From the IMG/VR virus record IMGVR_UViG_3300032435_000029, positions 1-40,329 of that record: a DNA stretch of 40,329 bases. The stretch is one strand, 5' to 3'. Made by a program: the position numbers and the translations under genes. Positions 25,885 through 33,944 of this stretch are shown here, in pieces (within the stretch, counting starts at the first letter, position 1; each line of letters opens with the position of its first letter). The notes beneath the pieces are model-generated. The model was given only the letters and a program-made list of their open reading frames with translations, made no database searches and had not been told where the DNA came from. Source of the DNA: a virus.

Positions 25885-26478
25885 TTAGTTAATGATTAGA
25901 TGATAAATTTCTTTCCAGTTAACAACTTTAGTAATACCTGGTGGTACAGTGTCGTTCATGTTAAAACCGTGTTCGATTAATATCGGACGCAATCCTACGT
26001 TAAGTCCTGCAACTGCGTTTGACATCTTGTCTTCAATCCACCACAAGCCACTATCTTTGTAAGGTGCAAGTGCATCGTCTTTGTCTGCTCCGGTATCCAA
26101 ACACACGAGCTCTTCAAATGCTGTTTTACCAAACAACTTTTCTAAGTTCATTTGGCGTAGTTTCTTAGCATTAGGATCAAGACTCATACTTGTAATGCAA
26201 CGGAACACATATCCATGTTCTTCATGCAAACGTTTAACATAGTATATTGCATCACGCAATGCAGGAAGAAATCCCATTACAGCACTCTCGTTAAAAATTT
26301 TAACCTGTTGCCATGCTTGACTTTGTGTGATATCATATTGTTGCGCTATATCATACAACAGATTACCACCTTCAATCGCAGTGTGTCCATGCTGTTCCAT
26401 CCAGCACATAAAGGCGTATTCCCAATTGAGTAGACAACCATCTACATCTGTAAGTATTACTTTATCGTTATATTTCAT
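25885..26478 (-). CDS. HAD-superfamily phosphatase/nucleotidase
   Basis: 197 residues. Nucleophile motif ILTDVDGCLLNW (D-x-D, residues 9-20), motif II in CITSMS (about 94-99) and motif III/IV in GLWWIEDKMSNAVAGL. Similar to 5'-nucleotidase-type HAD proteins of marine phages; a 3'-phosphatase role in tRNA repair with the RNA ligase is possible but unproven. Strong promoter upstream at 26512-26540. Confidence 0.82.
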   Translation of the reverse strand: MKYNDKVILTDVDGCLLNWEYAFMCWMEQHGHTAIEGGNLLYDIAQQYDITQSQAWQQVKIFNESAVMGFLPALRDAIYYVKRLHEEHGYVFRCITSMSLDPNAKKLRQMNLEKLFGKTAFEELVCLDTGADKDDALAPYKDSGLWWIEDKMSNAVAGLNVGLRPILIEHGFNMNDTVPPGITKVVNWKEIYHLIIN

Positions 26479-26511
26479 ATGTGCCTCTTTCTATTGCTTT
26501 ATTATATTACC

Positions 26512-26540
26512 ATTATACAATAGAAAGAGGCTGCTGTCAA
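26512..26540 (-). promoter_or_regulatory. Consensus sigma70 promoter before HAD gene
   Basis: TTGACA, 17 bp, TATAAT. It overlaps the 3' end of the SH3-like gene. Confidence 0.82.
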
Positions 26541-26869
26541 CCGTTACTTGTTGTTTCAAGTATACACATGTTAAGTAAAACTTCTACCTTAGTTACACGA
26601 TCGTATCGAAAGCTACGAAAGCCGTTCGATCCAACTGCCCATACTGCTATAACCTTGTCTGAAATCTCGCGAACCTTCTTTTGTGTTAGCGGATCTTCTT
26701 TAGCAACTGCTGGTAGCAGGCTTGGCTTAAGAGTGCAAGGCATCCTGCGTTCCTCACCGTCAAGTTTTAGGAATGTTACTTCAACTACTTCCTTGCGCAG
26801 CATCTCCATCAGTTTTTCTCGTGTTGGGATACCTTTAAGAGCTGCTACTGTATCTTGGACCTCTGTCAT
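26537..26869 (-). CDS. SH3-fold DUF2693-like phage protein
   Basis: 110 residues. N-terminal helix TREKLMEMLRKEVVEVTFLK, then LDGEERRMPCTLKPSLLP and C-terminal VIAVWAVGSNGFRSFRYDRV, the pattern (FxKxDGxxRxMxCTL ... VWDxxxxxWRSFR) of small SH3-barrel proteins common in T4-like phages. ATGA overlap with the membrane peptide gene upstream. Confidence 0.75.
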   Translation of the reverse strand: MTEVQDTVAALKGIPTREKLMEMLRKEVVEVTFLKLDGEERRMPCTLKPSLLPAVAKEDPLTQKKVREISDKVIAVWAVGSNGFRSFRYDRVTKVEVLLNMCILETTSNG

Positions 26870-27051
26870 AGTTCCTCCACAATACCTAATACTTCTGCTG
26901 CAATTAGCAGAGCACCTGCAACTACAAAGTTGCCCATAATTAAAAATCCACCTGCAGCAATACGTACTGCACTTTTAGCAAGACTTACATAAAAGTGGAA
27001 CTTACTAGGGTCTTTAGGTTGTGGAACGTGATCTTCATACTTAATAGACAT
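26866..27051 (-). CDS. Small single-helix membrane protein
   Basis: 61 residues: polar N-terminus (SIKYEDHVPQPKDPSKFHF), then a membrane segment at about 30-57 (IAAGGFLIMGNFVVAGALLI). Starts 2 nt after the BI-1 stop. May partner with BI-1; function unknown. Confidence 0.6.
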   Translation of the reverse strand: MSIKYEDHVPQPKDPSKFHFYVSLAKSAVRIAAGGFLIMGNFVVAGALLIAAEVLGIVEEL

Positions 27052-27053
27052 TT

Positions 27054-27728
27054 TTATTTCCTATTTCCAAATAGTTGTAGCAAGTGAATAAACAAGTTGA
27101 TAAAGTCTAGGTACAGTGTTAGTGCGCCCATGACTTCTTGTTTGCCGGTGTCGCCACCTACACTTACCATTTCACGGATACGCTGTGTGTCATATGCAGT
27201 CAAGCCCAAGAACACAATGATAGCAATAGCTGAGATAACCATCTGCATTAGTGTACTACCAATAAAGATGTTCACAACACTGGCAATAATAATTGCAATT
27301 AATCCTACAATCATCATCTGTCCCATTGAGCTTAGATCCTTTTTAGTAAAATATCCGTAAATGCTCATAGTGCCAAACAGCACCCCTGCACCCATAAAGG
27401 CTGTAAAGATACTGCCCATTGTGTAGACTGCAAAGATTGTAGCAAAACTCAATCCCATTAAGCCAGCAAACGCATACAGAAACATCTGTAGTCCCGACTT
27501 GCTGAAATTAGCACTGGCAAAACTCATCACAAGGATTGCGGCTAATGGTGCAAATATAACCACCCATTTTAGCATTCCTGTAAAAAAGAATTGCAATAGC
27601 TCTGGGCTAGTTCCTACATAGTAACTGACCAGCATGCTGATAAACACAGCAATGCCCATCTGAGAATAAACTCTGCCCATTGCTTCATTGATTGCAGAAG
27701 CGTCTCTATAACTTGTTGTTGCGTACAT
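27054..27728 (-). CDS. Bax inhibitor-1 / YccA family membrane protein
   Basis: 224 residues, seven hydrophobic segments. The family signature near the C-terminus is intact: FLGLTAYDTQRIREM, then GALTLYLDFINLFIHLLQLFG, including the acidic residues that gate ion flux in the bacterial homologue BsYetJ. E. coli YccA binds and protects against the FtsH protease. In a phage it could inhibit FtsH or alter the membrane during infection (inference). It follows clpP in the same operon. Confidence 0.9.
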   Translation of the reverse strand: MYATTSYRDASAINEAMGRVYSQMGIAVFISMLVSYYVGTSPELLQFFFTGMLKWVVIFAPLAAILVMSFASANFSKSGLQMFLYAFAGLMGLSFATIFAVYTMGSIFTAFMGAGVLFGTMSIYGYFTKKDLSSMGQMMIVGLIAIIIASVVNIFIGSTLMQMVISAIAIIVFLGLTAYDTQRIREMVSVGGDTGKQEVMGALTLYLDFINLFIHLLQLFGNRK

Positions 27729-27740
27729 TTATATTTCCTT

Positions 27741-28355
27741 TTATCGTTTATCTACAACCATATCAGCAAGACCATACTCAACTGCTTCAGCTGCATTTAA
27801 GAATGTGTCAAACTTCATAGTTTCAAACAGTTCAGCATACTGTTTACCTTTTGAGTTATGACGAACATACAGTTCTGTCAAACGAACGTTGATTTTCTTT
27901 GACTCTTCCATTGAACGGATAGCATCTTCAAACTGTAGTTCTTGTACATGTACACTACCGCTAGTGCCGCGTGTGCCTGAGCTAACACGGTGGATCATTG
28001 TACGACTCTCCGGTAGTACTACCCGCTTGCCTGCTGTACCCGCTTGTGCTAGGAATGAACCCATGCTACACGCTTGGCCCATTACAATAGTACGCACATC
28101 GCATTTGATGTACTGCATAGTATCATAAATTGCAAGACCTGCTGTTACTGCACCACCTGGGCTATTAATATACAAGTTAATGTCTTTGTCAGGATTGTCT
28201 GACTCTAGAAACAACATCTGCGCTACAATCAAGTTAGCCATGTTATCTTCTACTTGACCGTTAAGCATAACGATACGGTCTTTCATCAAGCGACTATAAA
28301 TATCATAACTACGTTCGCCAGCTGAGGTTTGTTCTACTACCATTGGTACTAGCAT
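27741..28355 (-). CDS. clpP: ClpP serine protease
   Basis: 204 residues from ATG 28355, which has AAGGAAG correctly spaced; the longer frame would overlap the previous gene with no ribosome site. Blocks: [46 protein letters not shown] with the nucleophilic Ser, [10 protein letters not shown] with the His, and [19 protein letters not shown] with the Asp. Full-length ClpP, probably proteolytically active if an unfoldase (host ClpX/A) docks; prohead maturation or host protein turnover are possible jobs. Confidence 0.94.
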   Translation of the reverse strand: MLVPMVVEQTSAGERSYDIYSRLMKDRIVMLNGQVEDNMANLIVAQMLFLESDNPDKDINLYINSPGGAVTAGLAIYDTMQYIKCDVRTIVMGQACSMGSFLAQAGTAGKRVVLPESRTMIHRVSSGTRGTSGSVHVQELQFEDAIRSMEESKKINVRLTELYVRHNSKGKQYAELFETMKFDTFLNAAEAVEYGLADMVVDKR

Positions 28356-28356
28356 A

Positions 28357-28584
28357 TTAATATCTTCCTTGTTTAGTTGTATGTTGTTTTGGTCCAAGTG
28401 TGGTAAATTCCATACCTGCTATATTACCTACGTAAATTTTACCGTTCCATTTCATATGGATTTTAGTGTTTGCAACGAATGCATTTAGTGAATCGTGCTC
28501 ACGCACGTCGTCAACTTCTGCTTCTACGCTTTGTGCATTGCGAGTATTAGTTAATATTGCTGTTTTATCAAATACAGTTTTCAT
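28357..28584 (-). CDS. Small conserved phage protein before clpP
   Basis: 75 residues: [21 protein letters not shown] is beta-rich, preceded by an acidic stretch ([15 protein letters not shown]). 4-nt ATGA overlap with the gene upstream; clpP starts 1 nt after its stop. Function unknown. Confidence 0.65.
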   Translation of the reverse strand: MKTVFDKTAILTNTRNAQSVEAEVDDVREHDSLNAFVANTKIHMKWNGKIYVGNIAGMEFTTLGPKQHTTKQGRY

Positions 28585-28823
28585 TTTTTTCCTAACAGTT
28601 TGAGATTCAAAACAAAGTTCTCTACCATTAGTTTAACAATGATTGCTGCATCTGTCAAGTTATTTCTTTCCATTTCTAGCACATGAGCTGCCATCATTAC
28701 ATAGGCCTGGTCTTCTGTTATGCTCAATACACCCCAATCAATTGGATCAGATATCGCACATTCTTTTGCAAGTTCTACTAATACCTTAACTTGTGGATTA
28801 GTAATATCAAACATACCAGTCAT
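28581..28823 (-). CDS. Small helical protein, first gene of the clpP operon
   Basis: 80 residues, helical (VKVLVELAKECAISDPIDWG, EDQAYVMMAAHVLEMERNN). Start at 28823 or three codons later (MFDITN). Promoter at 28851-28879. Function unknown. Confidence 0.65.
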   Translation of the reverse strand: MTGMFDITNPQVKVLVELAKECAISDPIDWGVLSITEDQAYVMMAAHVLEMERNNLTDAAIIVKLMVENFVLNLKLLGKK

Positions 28824-28850
28824 AATAATCTCAATCTTATTTGTTTATTT

Positions 28851-28879
28851 AGTATACTATCATTATGAATCATTGTCAA
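28851..28879 (-). promoter_or_regulatory. Sigma70 promoter of the clpP-BI-1 operon
   Basis: TTGACA, 17 bp, TATACT. Confidence 0.75.
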
Positions 28880-28982
28880 CTATTATTGTTTCGTTTGCAC
28901 GAAACAACTCTATGGCTAATCGCCATATCGTATTTTGTCTTCTTAATAATGATTTAATATAATTTCATGTAGATCATTTCAG

Positions 28983-29117
28983 TCAGACGGAACCTTCACA
29001 GGTCCCATCTAACTTTTGGATAACTTCATGTGAGTCGTATCCAGCCATAGACTTTGGAAACAGGTATTTTAAATGCATCTCCAAGGACTCTAGTCTTTTC
29101 CTTACCTGCACTGACAT
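28983..29117 (-). CDS. Possible 44-residue protein in a non-coding gap
   Basis: In the 28880-29289 gap. ATG 29117 reads MSVQVRKRLESLEMHLKYLF, then PKSMAGYDSHEVIQKLDG and a CEGSV end. The frame is open upstream for another 24 codons of protein-like sequence (LLNTITPRNEVIDSIRA) without a start codon, so this may be a truncated or alternatively started gene. The rest of the gap (29120-29289) is relatively GC-rich and folds GTCGAG-GCAG-CTCGAC. Confidence 0.35.
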   Translation of the reverse strand: MSVQVRKRLESLEMHLKYLFPKSMAGYDSHEVIQKLDGTCEGSV

Positions 29118-29289
29118 AGCACGTATGCTATCTATAACCTCGTTCCTAGGTGTTATAGTGTTTAGGAGATGTTTGCTTGACGCAAAGGGGTGAACACGCT
29201 ACTCCACCGGCAACGAGCTTTACCTCGGCAGGATTTTAGCGAGTCGAGCTGCCTCGACCAAATGGGGTTCTGATGTGCCTAGAGAGTGC

Positions 29290-29445
29290 CTAATCGTTTA
29301 CTATATTTGGTGTGATAGCGTCAACAGTATTGATTACTGTTTTGCCAGCATATATTACTGTACTAGCAGTAACGTCTACTATTGCTATTGCTGTAGAACA
29401 TCCTGTTAGTACAAGTGCTAGCAGACTAATCCCACAAATTCTCAA
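29290..29445 (-). CDS. Small lipoprotein, TTG start
   Basis: 51 residues from TTG 29445 with GGA upstream; longer starts would lie inside the 239-residue gene. Signal RICGISLLALVLTGC ends in a perfect lipobox (L-T-G-C), then STAIAIVDVTASTVIYAGKT and VINTVDAITPNIVND. A lipidated cell-envelope peptide of this type is known in marine T4-like phages; a spanin-like role is possible but there is no proline-rich linker. Confidence 0.65.
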   Translation of the reverse strand: MRICGISLLALVLTGCSTAIAIVDVTASTVIYAGKTVINTVDAITPNIVND

Positions 29446-30145
29446 AATATTTTCCAAACAATCTAAACCCGTTTGAAATACGTTCTTGGTATTTCTTGCG
29501 CCCTTCCCAATCATATACTTTGGTGTGATTAGGACCGTCAATCATTTGGCTCATGCCGCCTTCAAGTGTCTTCCACTGTAGATCACTTCCTCCAGTTTCA
29601 AACTGTTCTTCCCAACGGTCGTCGCCTACCTTAGTTTCAAAAGCAAAGATCATTTCGTTCAGCACCCAGTCCCAGCGTTCGAAATGTTTGTTGTCAACTT
29701 CACCTTGGTTTTTCTGCTCCTTGGTAAGTTTCTTGCCATGTAGTTCTTTGGGCACATCCTTCGAGTCAACATAAGGAGCACCGTGTTTAGTTGCTTTTAG
29801 TTGTACAAGCATAGGTAGGATGATGTAGCCAAGAGTATGATCCATACTCCAAGTATCCCATCGATCTATGCGTACCTCAATTGTACGATGCTGCTTGCTG
29901 TGAATCCAACTCAACAACTTTGATAATAAAGTGGTGTGACGCTCACGATTCCAGCTGGTAATATCACCTACTTTTGCGTCGGGCTCTACGCTGCCGTGTG
30001 CTAACCATTCACCAAAGTTGTGCACCCAGCCAGGTTTGCTTTTTATACCGTATTCGCCTTCTACAGGCTTAGCCCAGAAGCACAATTTTTCTGCTAGTTG
30101 GTAGGGTCCAAACCAATTTGTATAGTTTCCAATCTTAATCTTCAT
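29426..30145 (-). CDS. Conserved phage protein, 239 residues
   Basis: Starts MKIKIGNYTNWFGPYQLAEK at 30145 (GGAAGAA upstream; the longer frame is rejected). Rich in Trp and aromatic residues: CFWAKPVEGEYG, WLAHGSVEPD, IEVRIDRWDTWSMDHTLGYI, HFERWDWVLNEMIFAFE. I recognise it as a common hypothetical of marine phages, role unknown. Confidence 0.7.
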   Translation of the reverse strand: MKIKIGNYTNWFGPYQLAEKLCFWAKPVEGEYGIKSKPGWVHNFGEWLAHGSVEPDAKVGDITSWNRERHTTLLSKLLSWIHSKQHRTIEVRIDRWDTWSMDHTLGYIILPMLVQLKATKHGAPYVDSKDVPKELHGKKLTKEQKNQGEVDNKHFERWDWVLNEMIFAFETKVGDDRWEEQFETGGSDLQWKTLEGGMSQMIDGPNHTKVYDWEGRKKYQERISNGFRLFGKYFENLWD

Positions 30146-30278
30146 AATATTCTTCCGTTTCAATATCAATTCTTAACTTACCGTAAAATTCTAACAAGTT
30201 TCGTTGCTCCATCCATATCCACTCGCAAGCGGGTTACAGACTGTTCAGCAACTTTTTCATAATAGATTTTTTCATCAT
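30135..30278 (-). pseudogene. Disrupted paralog of the 49-residue LLEFYG gene
   Basis: ATG 30278 overlaps the previous stop as ATGA but its frame stops at codon 15 (TAA at 30234-30236). The same frame continues as MEQRNLLEFYGKLRIDIETE and EYYED, very like the 49-residue gene at 30925. The DNA in between also reads open in another frame (NDEKIYYEKVAEQSVTRLRV), so a frameshift or nonsense change has split the gene. A 25-residue product from the internal ATG is possible. Confidence 0.5.
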
Positions 30279-30922
30279 TTGTCAGTGTCGTAAAATTTAA
30301 ACTCTGAACCTTTGCCACTAGTGTCGTATCCATCATGTCCTTCAATATCAATACCATCATATGTAACACCACCGATCAAACTCCAGCCTTCGATATCGAT
30401 GTAACTGATTGCAAGTTTTGCAGGATCAAACGGTGCAGTGAGTTCTAAATTGCCTTCAAAGAAGCAACCCTTCTCAGTACTTTGGCCAACAAAGCCCACT
30501 GTATTTTCTCTGTCCTCGCGGTCCTCGCACAAGTACTCGTCTGACTCGTCAAATGAAACTCCGGCTTCTTCCAGTGTTGCATAGCCTAAGTTAGACTGCC
30601 AGTGCTGTTTACCAACTTCATCAGTTACAGTAATGTAGTTGTGCTCACTTAGCTCACATCCAGATTCGTGTGCAACATCATCACACTCGTGCCAGCTGCC
30701 AGGTTCGAACGGTTGCATTTCTTCTGGAACTTCTGCTTGGTCATCGCCGCCGCACGCAAATTCTTCAATGTCAATGTCGTTGTCAACAAAGTACTGATAT
30801 TGTTCACGGGGCACACTTCCTAAAACAATCTCGCCGCCGTATCCGGACAGCATCAATGTGTATGTGCGTGGTGTGAACTTGAGCGTTTGCATCAGTTCTT
30901 CTTTTTGCTTTTTGGTTGCCAT
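30275..30922 (-). CDS. Conserved acidic phage protein, 215 residues
   Basis: ATG 30922 (MATKKQKEELMQTLKF) has GAGGAA upstream. Reads TPRTYTLMLSGYGGEIVLGS, then very acidic with several cysteines (ECDDVAHESGCELSEHN, YLCEDREDREN) and a C-terminal region DIEGHDGYDTSGKGSEFKFY. Unknown function, typical of T4-like accessory regions. Confidence 0.65.
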   Translation of the reverse strand: MATKKQKEELMQTLKFTPRTYTLMLSGYGGEIVLGSVPREQYQYFVDNDIDIEEFACGGDDQAEVPEEMQPFEPGSWHECDDVAHESGCELSEHNYITVTDEVGKQHWQSNLGYATLEEAGVSFDESDEYLCEDREDRENTVGFVGQSTEKGCFFEGNLELTAPFDPAKLAISYIDIEGWSLIGGVTYDGIDIEGHDGYDTSGKGSEFKFYDTDK

Positions 30923-30924
30923 AA

Positions 30925-31074
30925 TCAATATTCCTCTGTTTCCACATCAATTCTCAAATTACCGTAAAACTCTAACAAGTCTCGGTTACTCCATTGATCC
31001 CACGGCTTAATGTCGTAATGGATGGGCAGGAGTTGCATCAATTTTAAAATTTCAGCAATTGCTAGATTTCTCAT
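30925..31074 (-). CDS. 49-residue LLEFYG-family protein
   Basis: Starts at ATG 31074, overlapping the stop of the FGVEE-family gene as ATGA with its embedded GGAG. Reads MRNLAIAEILKLMQLLPIHY and continues to DLLEFYGNLRIDVETEEY. A second, broken copy lies at 30135. The conserved C-terminus again supplies GAGGAA to the next gene. Confidence 0.55.
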   Translation of the reverse strand: MRNLAIAEILKLMQLLPIHYDIKPWDQWSNRDLLEFYGNLRIDVETEEY

Positions 31075-31358
31075 TCTTCAACTCCAAAATGTTGTTTCAA
31101 GGCGTCGCCGCTCAAGTATGCTTGCACATGGTTCACTGTGTTCAAGCACACCCGGTCAAACTCTGCGTTGGGTTCTGCCATATCCACCAACACACCCATT
31201 ATGTTGTAACTTTGTTTCCTGTTGAGTTCGGCACATTCTTCAATGAGCAACACTGCAAACTTTTTCAAATAGGTTTCTTCTAACGTATTCGCAAAATCAA
31301 ACCCATGTAACGGTTTGTACCCCGCCTGTAGAGCAAGTTCTTCAATTCGTTTGTTCAT
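31071..31358 (-). CDS. MNERIKLLAEQ-family small protein (ends FGVEE)
   Basis: 95 residues: MNKRIEELALQAGYKPLHGF, then FAVLLIEECAELNRKQ and a C-terminal ALKQHFGVEE. Same family as 37267 and 38520. Family function unknown. The codons of FGVEE (GGAGTTGAAGAATGA) are the ribosome site and start of the following gene. Confidence 0.65.
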   Translation of the reverse strand: MNKRIEELALQAGYKPLHGFDFANTLEETYLKKFAVLLIEECAELNRKQSYNIMGVLVDMAEPNAEFDRVCLNTVNHVQAYLSGDALKQHFGVEE

Positions 31359-31920
31359 GCCTGTTCTGCCTTATAAACACACCAACTATAAACATGACAC
31401 TAATCCAAAAAACAGAACCAGGTACGCTAAGAATAGAGAATGATTTACCACGCATAAGACTAATGGCATTTTCAAATGTCCACTTAAAGTACCGGGCACG
31501 TAATGAACTAGATTTTTTAACTGCTGGTACAAATGTATGTTGCGCCACCACAGGGTATCCGCGATGGAATGCACGACCGTACCAAGTGTCGTCTAATACT
31601 TCTGTACCCCAGCGTTCTAGATCAGCGTATTCTGTTTTTGTCCACAGTCGTTGTTTGGCCAATTCAGTTGCTACAATACAGCGCCCGTTTTTCAGTGGCG
31701 GCATTCCTGGTGGCCGCCCGCTATTAGCCCTCGATGCTCGGGCTGCGTCTGATTGGTCACAATGTGTGTTGTACCTGTTATTAAAATTCGCAATAAACTT
31801 ATCTGTTGACACTTGGTCTGCTGAATATACATCAGTCAGTGCGCCGCGAATTGCTTGATCAAATTCCCCTACATAGGTTAGTGGACTTTGCTTTAAATTA
31901 AACTTGATATTATCTGGCAT
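31342..31920 (-). CDS. Hypothetical protein with C-terminal membrane helix
   Basis: 192 residues. N-terminal soluble domain (GEFDQAIRGALTDVYSADQV, RPPGMPPLKNGRCIVATEL) and a membrane helix at about 165-184 (VPGSVFWISVMFIVGVFI). Tail-anchored topology. Unknown. Confidence 0.6.
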   Translation of the reverse strand: MPDNIKFNLKQSPLTYVGEFDQAIRGALTDVYSADQVSTDKFIANFNNRYNTHCDQSDAARASRANSGRPPGMPPLKNGRCIVATELAKQRLWTKTEYADLERWGTEVLDDTWYGRAFHRGYPVVAQHTFVPAVKKSSSLRARYFKWTFENAISLMRGKSFSILSVPGSVFWISVMFIVGVFIRQNRHEQTN

Positions 31921-32035
31921 ATTAATCTTTTCCTTCTTTTATGTTCTTATTAAACTTCTAATACAATATTAGGGTTCCATCCAGTGTTTTCGCTGTACCC
32001 TTCGTTTTCGTAACCTTCTGTTGCATTACTTCATC

Positions 32036-32533
32036 TCAACTAGGTGCAGGCATATCGTTTATACAATATTTTTCAATTGCTTCCCTAAGTGCAGTCTCTA
32101 CAAGTTCGTTAAATGTAATATCACGTTCGTGTGCAATTTTCATGTAGACTAACAGATCTGCATCAGGAATTTCAATTGGAACAATAACACGAGTGTCGTA
32201 ATCTTCACCAGCCTTGATAGCTAACGCCTTTTGGATAAAGTCATCATCAACATCTAGGTCAATCCAGTTAGTACCATCCCACGCCTGCGCGAATTTATCA
32301 ACTCCTGTGTATTCAGGATTGACCACACGATACGCACGGTTATTCTTAAAGTCGCAGGCTTCTACACAGTATACAACGTGTGTTTTATTATCAAAGATGA
32401 TTTCCATACTGTAACCATCATGCTCGCCATTCCAGGAGCTGAGTGCATATGCATTAGGACTGTAGAGATTATAGATACTGCCTTCAGTGATCCGGTAATC
32501 AACTATTTCCATCCATTCTTTAAGTGTAATCAT
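32036..32533 (-). CDS. Conserved phage protein MITLKEWMEIVDYRITEGS
   Basis: 165 residues. N-terminal YALSSWNGEHDGYSMEIIFD and a C-terminal ribbon-helix-helix-like segment (DITFNELVETALREAIEKY). Familiar from marine T4-like phages; function unknown. Followed by about 115 nt without a convincing gene, where one frame encodes EGYENEGYSENTGWN but lacks a start. Confidence 0.65.
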   Translation of the reverse strand: MITLKEWMEIVDYRITEGSIYNLYSPNAYALSSWNGEHDGYSMEIIFDNKTHVVYCVEACDFKNNRAYRVVNPEYTGVDKFAQAWDGTNWIDLDVDDDFIQKALAIKAGEDYDTRVIVPIEIPDADLLVYMKIAHERDITFNELVETALREAIEKYCINDMPAPS

Positions 32534-32781
32534 TTTCTACCTTCTTCGTAATCTAAAATTAGTAATGTTAATTTATCTATAGGATCGTTTGTTTCAAACA
32601 CAGTGGGCGACAATGTTGCTGCAACGTCCATATTCTGCTTGCTAGGATAGTGATGTAAGCAATGGTATGCTTGCTGTCTTATATCTTTAGGTACACGGGG
32701 CGTTTTCTTAGGATCGCACAGTTCTTTTAAGAACTGCTCAGTTCGTGTTACAGCATGATAGCGTTCATAAGGTAATGTCAT
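32530..32781 (-). CDS. BPSL0761-like small protein
   Basis: 83 residues: PYERYHAVTRTEQFLKELCD, then VPKDIRQQAYHCLHHYPSKQ, the pattern of BPSL0761-type proteins of phages and proteobacteria. Function unknown. 4-nt overlaps on both sides. Confidence 0.7.
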   Translation of the reverse strand: MTLPYERYHAVTRTEQFLKELCDPKKTPRVPKDIRQQAYHCLHHYPSKQNMDVAATLSPTVFETNDPIDKLTLLILDYEEGRK

Positions 32782-33221
32782 AGTAACTCCATAGCATATT
32801 CATAGTTTACTGACATTGAGTTAACTTGTAGTACTGTTGCACCGTTTGCTAAATGGAACTTACGAGCCATTTCAGTTTGCGGGCTTAGTGTTACATAACG
32901 CTTAACTGGCTTAGTTTCTTTGATATGCTTGGCTACAGTTAGCACCATATCACGTCCTGCACCTTTGGCATAACTCCACACCGTGTAGAAGACTGCAATG
33001 TAACCGTCGTCACAACTCAACCGATCTAACTCACCTTCGTCCTTGGGCACTTCTTTCGTATACGCAACACAAATCATTGCTCGTAGTTCGCCTTCTTCAT
33101 CTTCAAGAGCATACACTTCACGACCGTTGCTAATACGCCACACCATTTGCAAGTGCGGACGCACTGGATCATCCTTGATAAAGTTCAAGTAGTGATCCGT
33201 TTTTGCGTTGATTAATGTCAT
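32778..33221 (-). CDS. GNAT-like acetyltransferase
   Basis: 147 residues. The central strand-loop VFYTVWSYAKGAGRDMVLTV has the placement of a GNAT CoA pocket, although the canonical Q/RxxGxG/A is only partly kept (KGAGRDM). Ends with KRYVTLSPQTEMARKFHLAN and a C-terminal strand, as in GNAT proteins. Confidence 0.65.
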   Translation of the reverse strand: MTLINAKTDHYLNFIKDDPVRPHLQMVWRISNGREVYALEDEEGELRAMICVAYTKEVPKDEGELDRLSCDDGYIAVFYTVWSYAKGAGRDMVLTVAKHIKETKPVKRYVTLSPQTEMARKFHLANGATVLQVNSMSVNYEYAMELL

Positions 33222-33652
33222 TAGAAATTGTTGTTAAATGCTACAGGCGTTTTTGTCAGCCCGGTAATAAGCTGATAGTTGTCCCACGCTTTTTGTTGTG
33301 CAGGTGTCATCTCATTTTGCGGAACTACACAGTCTAGCCAGTAATAGTTCAAGCGGTAAGTGGCGCAAGCACCAAACTGTCGCGGTTGGTGCAGTTTGCC
33401 TGAGTTGTATAACTCTAGTGTAACGTCACGGAACTTCTGCTCATCTTCAACAAGGTAATCTATCCATTCGGGATTGCTGTACGGACTACCAAACGTTTGA
33501 CCGCCGCCATATCCTTCCCAAATACCAAGCCACTGCTCGTCGTTACGCGGATCAAAATCTGTGCGAGCAACAATTACCAGCACATCTCGTAATGCTACCT
33601 TACCATCAACAATGTCGCGAATACAACGACTGTAACTTAATCCAATTTTCAT
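33221..33652 (-). CDS. Conserved phage protein MKIGLSYSRCIRDIVDG
   Basis: 143 residues: MKIGLSYSRCIRDIVDGKV, VIVARTDFDPRNDEQW, GIWEGYGGG, ACATYRLNYYWLDCVVP. Familiar from T4-like marine phages, function unknown. First gene after the consensus promoter at 33685. Confidence 0.68.
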   Translation of the reverse strand: MKIGLSYSRCIRDIVDGKVALRDVLVIVARTDFDPRNDEQWLGIWEGYGGGQTFGSPYSNPEWIDYLVEDEQKFRDVTLELYNSGKLHQPRQFGACATYRLNYYWLDCVVPQNEMTPAQQKAWDNYQLITGLTKTPVAFNNNF

Positions 33653-33684
33653 TTTAAGCTCCTTATTAATATAATATTAACTTA

Positions 33685-33713
33685 ATTATAACAGATATTT
33701 TCTAATGTGTCAA
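33685..33713 (-). promoter_or_regulatory. Consensus sigma70 promoter
   Basis: TTGACA, 17 bp, TATAAT, overlapping the stop region of the 75-residue gene upstream. Confidence 0.82.
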
Positions 33714-33716
33714 CTA

Positions 33717-33944
33717 TTAATTAACGTAGTTTGGAAATTGTTGTGCAAATGTAAGAGCTTGTTCTTCTAGTTCGAAATGAAATGTATGCTCATATACATC
33801 TGTGTAGGTTGTAAAACTCCATTGATGGCGTTCTACATTACGTTTGCACCAAGTTTTACCTTGTACATCTAGATCGCTGTGAAGCCGGACAATAAAGCCC
33901 GGCTTCCAGCTGTTCTTATGATCGGATTGTTCTTGCGGGGTCAT
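33717..33944 (-). CDS. Dispersed relative of the LRWS family
   Basis: 75 residues. W-C (KTWCKRNVERHQW), then TFHFELEEQALTFAQQF: the same order of W-C helix, aromatic strand and x-x-A-x-x-F end as array members 4 and 7, without the final LRWS. Function unknown. Confidence 0.6.
   Translation of the reverse strand: MTPQEQSDHKNSWKPGFIVRLHSDLDVQGKTWCKRNVERHQWSFTTYTDVYEHTFHFELEEQALTFAQQFPNYVN

Noticed and set aside
28983-29289. tmRNA or other known large RNA
   Set aside because: No acceptor with TTC-type T-arm at the 3' side and no tag-peptide frame; left as an unexplained gap.
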